Shown: positions 4,764 to 6,293 of the stretch, piece after piece
Numbering within the stretch: the first letter of the stretch is position 1
Layout: every line of letters begins with the position of its first letter
Source: Methanosarcinales archaeon
GTDB taxonomy: Archaea > Halobacteriota > Methanosarcinia > Methanosarcinales > Methanogasteraceae
Length of the DNA: 6,293 nucleotides
Assembly: GCA_012961645.1 (NCBI GenBank)
Contig: DTYY01000050.1
Coordinates: 1 to 6,293 of the forward strand
Direction of reading: 5' to 3'
Notes under the pieces: model-generated
Told to the model about the DNA's origin: nothing
Databases searched by the model: none
Seen by the model: the letters and a program-made list of their open reading frames with translations, nothing else
Program-made: the position numbers and the translations under genes

Positions 4764-6293
4764 ATGAAACCTGAGGAAAAGGCGAGGCAGAAGATTGACC
4801 GGATGCTAAAATCTGCAGGCTGGGCGGTTCAGGACGTGCAAGAATTAAATCTCAGTGCTTCGCTGGGTGTCGCTGTGCGCGAATTTCCCATGGAAAACGG
4901 TGCTGCCGATTATCTGCTCTTTGTTGATAGAACATCGCTTGGAGTTGTGGAAGCAAAGCCCGAAGGCACCACGTTAAGCGGTGTTGCTGATCAATCCGGA
5001 AAATATATCGCAGCCATCCCCGAAAGTCTGCCACACGTGGAGGGACCTCTCCCATTCATTTATGAAAGCACAGGCATAGAGACTTTTTTCAGAAATTTAA
5101 GAGATCCTGAACCGCGCTCCACAAGAGTTTTCTCATTTCATAAGCCTGAAACACTCAAAAGATGGGCATTTCATCCCGATGGAACTCTCAGGGGAAAACT
5201 TGCAGATATACCTACCTTGATGACAGAGGGATTGAGAGACTGTCAGATAGAAGCCGTTCAGAGCCTTGAACAATCCTTTGCAGAAGCAAAGCCGCGAGCA
5301 CTGATCCAGATGGCGACCGGATCTGGCAAGACATATACTGCTGTAAGTTTCATTTATCGATTGATAAAATTTGCAGATGCAAGAAGAGTGCTCTTCTTGG
5401 TTGACCGGAACAATCTGGGACGTCAGACGAGAAAGGAATTTCAGCAGTACATAACTCCTGATGATGGCAGAAAGTTTACAGAACTTTACAATGTTCAGCA
5501 CCTCACCTCAAACACGCTGGACCCTGTGAGCCGTGTGTGTATCACCACCATACAAAGGCTCTTCTCCATGCTCAAGGGAGAAACCGAATATGATGCAGAG
5601 AATGAGGAAGAGTCGCTTTTTAATATTGCACCAGCAGAAGATAAGCCAAAAGAGGTCTCTTACAATCCAAAAATTCCGATAGAGACCTTTGATTTTATCG
5701 TTACCGATGAGTGTCACCGCTCTATCTACAACATCTGGCGGCAGGTGTTTGAATACTTCGATGCATTTGTTATAGGGCTCACTGCAACCCCTTCCAAACA
5801 GACACTTGGTTTTTTCAACCAGAACCTTGTTACGGAGTATAGCCACGAGCGGGCGGTTGCCGATGGTGTGAACGTGGGGTACGAGGTTTACAGAATACAA
5901 ACCGAGATCACCGGGGAAGGTAGCAGGGTTGAAACAGGCTATTACATCGATAAGAGGGATAAGCTCACGAGAAAAACCAGATGGGAGCAACTTGATGAGG
6001 ACTTTGAATATTCTGCCGCGCAGTTGGATCGGGATGTGGTGGCGCCTGATCAGATAAGAACGGTCATAAAAACATTCAAGGAAAAGATCTTCACAGAGAT
6101 ATTTCCGGGCAGAAAAGAAGTCCCCAAGACTCTTATCTTCGCCAAGGACGATTCCCATGCAGAGGATATCGTTCATATCGTAAGAGAAGAGTTTGGCAAA
6201 GGAAATGAGTTCTGTAAGAAGATAACCTACAAGACCACCGGGGTGAAACCCGAGGATCTGATCGCCAGTTTCCGCAATTCCTACAATCCGCGC
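4764..6293 (+). CDS. hsdR: Type I restriction endonuclease, R (HsdR) subunit, partial
   Basis: The first 510 residues are present and the frame is open to the right edge, so the helicase C-half and the C-terminal assembly domain are missing. HsdR is the DNA-translocating and cutting subunit of type I restriction complexes and works with HsdM and HsdS. The N-terminus has a PD-(D/E)xK nuclease: Asp49 in AADYLLF and Glu63-Ala-Lys65 in VVEAKPEG. The SF2 motor follows: Walker A ATGSGKT at 184-190, motif Ia LFLVDRNNL at about 210-218, DECH at 315-318, GLTATP at 338-343, and the second RecA domain opening with TLIFAKDDSHAED at about 456-468. It most resembles the EcoEI-like (type IB) R subunits. The catalytic residues seen are intact, so the visible part is not a pseudogene. 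The start at 4764 gives the usual family N-terminus; an ATG at 4716 would add 16 residues. HsdM and HsdS are expected downstream but are not visible. Confidence 0.93.
   Translation, partial: MKPEEKARQKIDRMLKSAGWAVQDVQELNLSASLGVAVREFPMENGAADYLLFVDRTSLGVVEAKPEGTTLSGVADQSGKYIAAIPESLPHVEGPLPFIYESTGIETFFRNLRDPEPRSTRVFSFHKPETLKRWAFHPDGTLRGKLADIPTLMTEGLRDCQIEAVQSLEQSFAEAKPRALIQMATGSGKTYTAVSFIYRLIKFADARRVLFLVDRNNLGRQTRKEFQQYITPDDGRKFTELYNVQHLTSNTLDPVSRVCITTIQRLFSMLKGETEYDAENEEESLFNIAPAEDKPKEVSYNPKIPIETFDFIVTDECHRSIYNIWRQVFEYFDAFVIGLTATPSKQTLGFFNQNLVTEYSHERAVADGVNVGYEVYRIQTEITGEGSRVETGYYIDKRDKLTRKTRWEQLDEDFEYSAAQLDRDVVAPDQIRTVIKTFKEKIFTEIFPGRKEVPKTLIFAKDDSHAEDIVHIVREEFGKGNEFCKKITYKTTGVKPEDLIASFRNSYNPR

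Noticed and set aside
5508..6176. Minus-strand 222-residue open frame
   Set aside because: It is antisense to hsdR, whose helicase motifs fall in this stretch; the hydrophobic composition is a complement effect.
1..6293. tRNA, rRNA, CRISPR array or insertion sequence
   Set aside because: Reading by eye found no cloverleaf-like gene, regularly spaced direct repeats, transposase motifs or paired terminal inverted repeats.

Overview
The window looks like chromosomal DNA from an archaeon, most likely a euryarchaeon of the methanogen, ANME or alkane-oxidiser type (Methanosarcinia or Syntrophoarchaeia-like). The best evidence is a 152-residue ribosomal protein uS15 with the archaeal/eukaryotic N-terminal extension, a DUF366 protein, heavy use of AGG/AGA and ATA codons, TATA-like boxes before several genes, and gene overlaps typical of archaeal operons. 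The exact lineage cannot be fixed from the sequence alone.

Layout. Positions 1-997 (minus strand) hold the first 332 codons of a long, proline-free coiled-coil protein that runs off the left edge. A 69-base divergent spacer (998-1066) separates it from a plus-strand run that fills the rest of the window: a DUF366 protein with lipoate-ligase-like sequence (1067-1723), rps15 (1752-2210), a DRE-TIM metallolyase resembling Re-citrate synthase (2207-3505), and a Y-family DNA polymerase IV, dinB (3471-4631). After a 132-base gap comes the first 510 codons of a type I restriction endonuclease R subunit (4764 to the right edge).

How the genes relate. The four genes from DUF366 to dinB are tightly packed (28-nt gap, 4-nt ATGA overlap, 35-nt overlap) and could form one transcript, joining translation, a central-carbon condensing enzyme and translesion synthesis. 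No shared pathway is evident. The restriction gene has its own candidate promoter and probably starts a separate hsd operon whose M and S genes would lie to the right, so accessory or defence DNA may begin near 4640. No rRNA, tRNA, CRISPR array, insertion sequence or clear terminator was seen.

The points most worth a second look are the Re-citrate-synthase-like enzyme translationally coupled to rps15, its RDGSQ active-site variant, the proline-free coiled-coil protein, the unusual dinB start, and a PCNA-binding-like motif at the DinB C-terminus. I found no clear evidence of a wholly new multi-gene system in this window.
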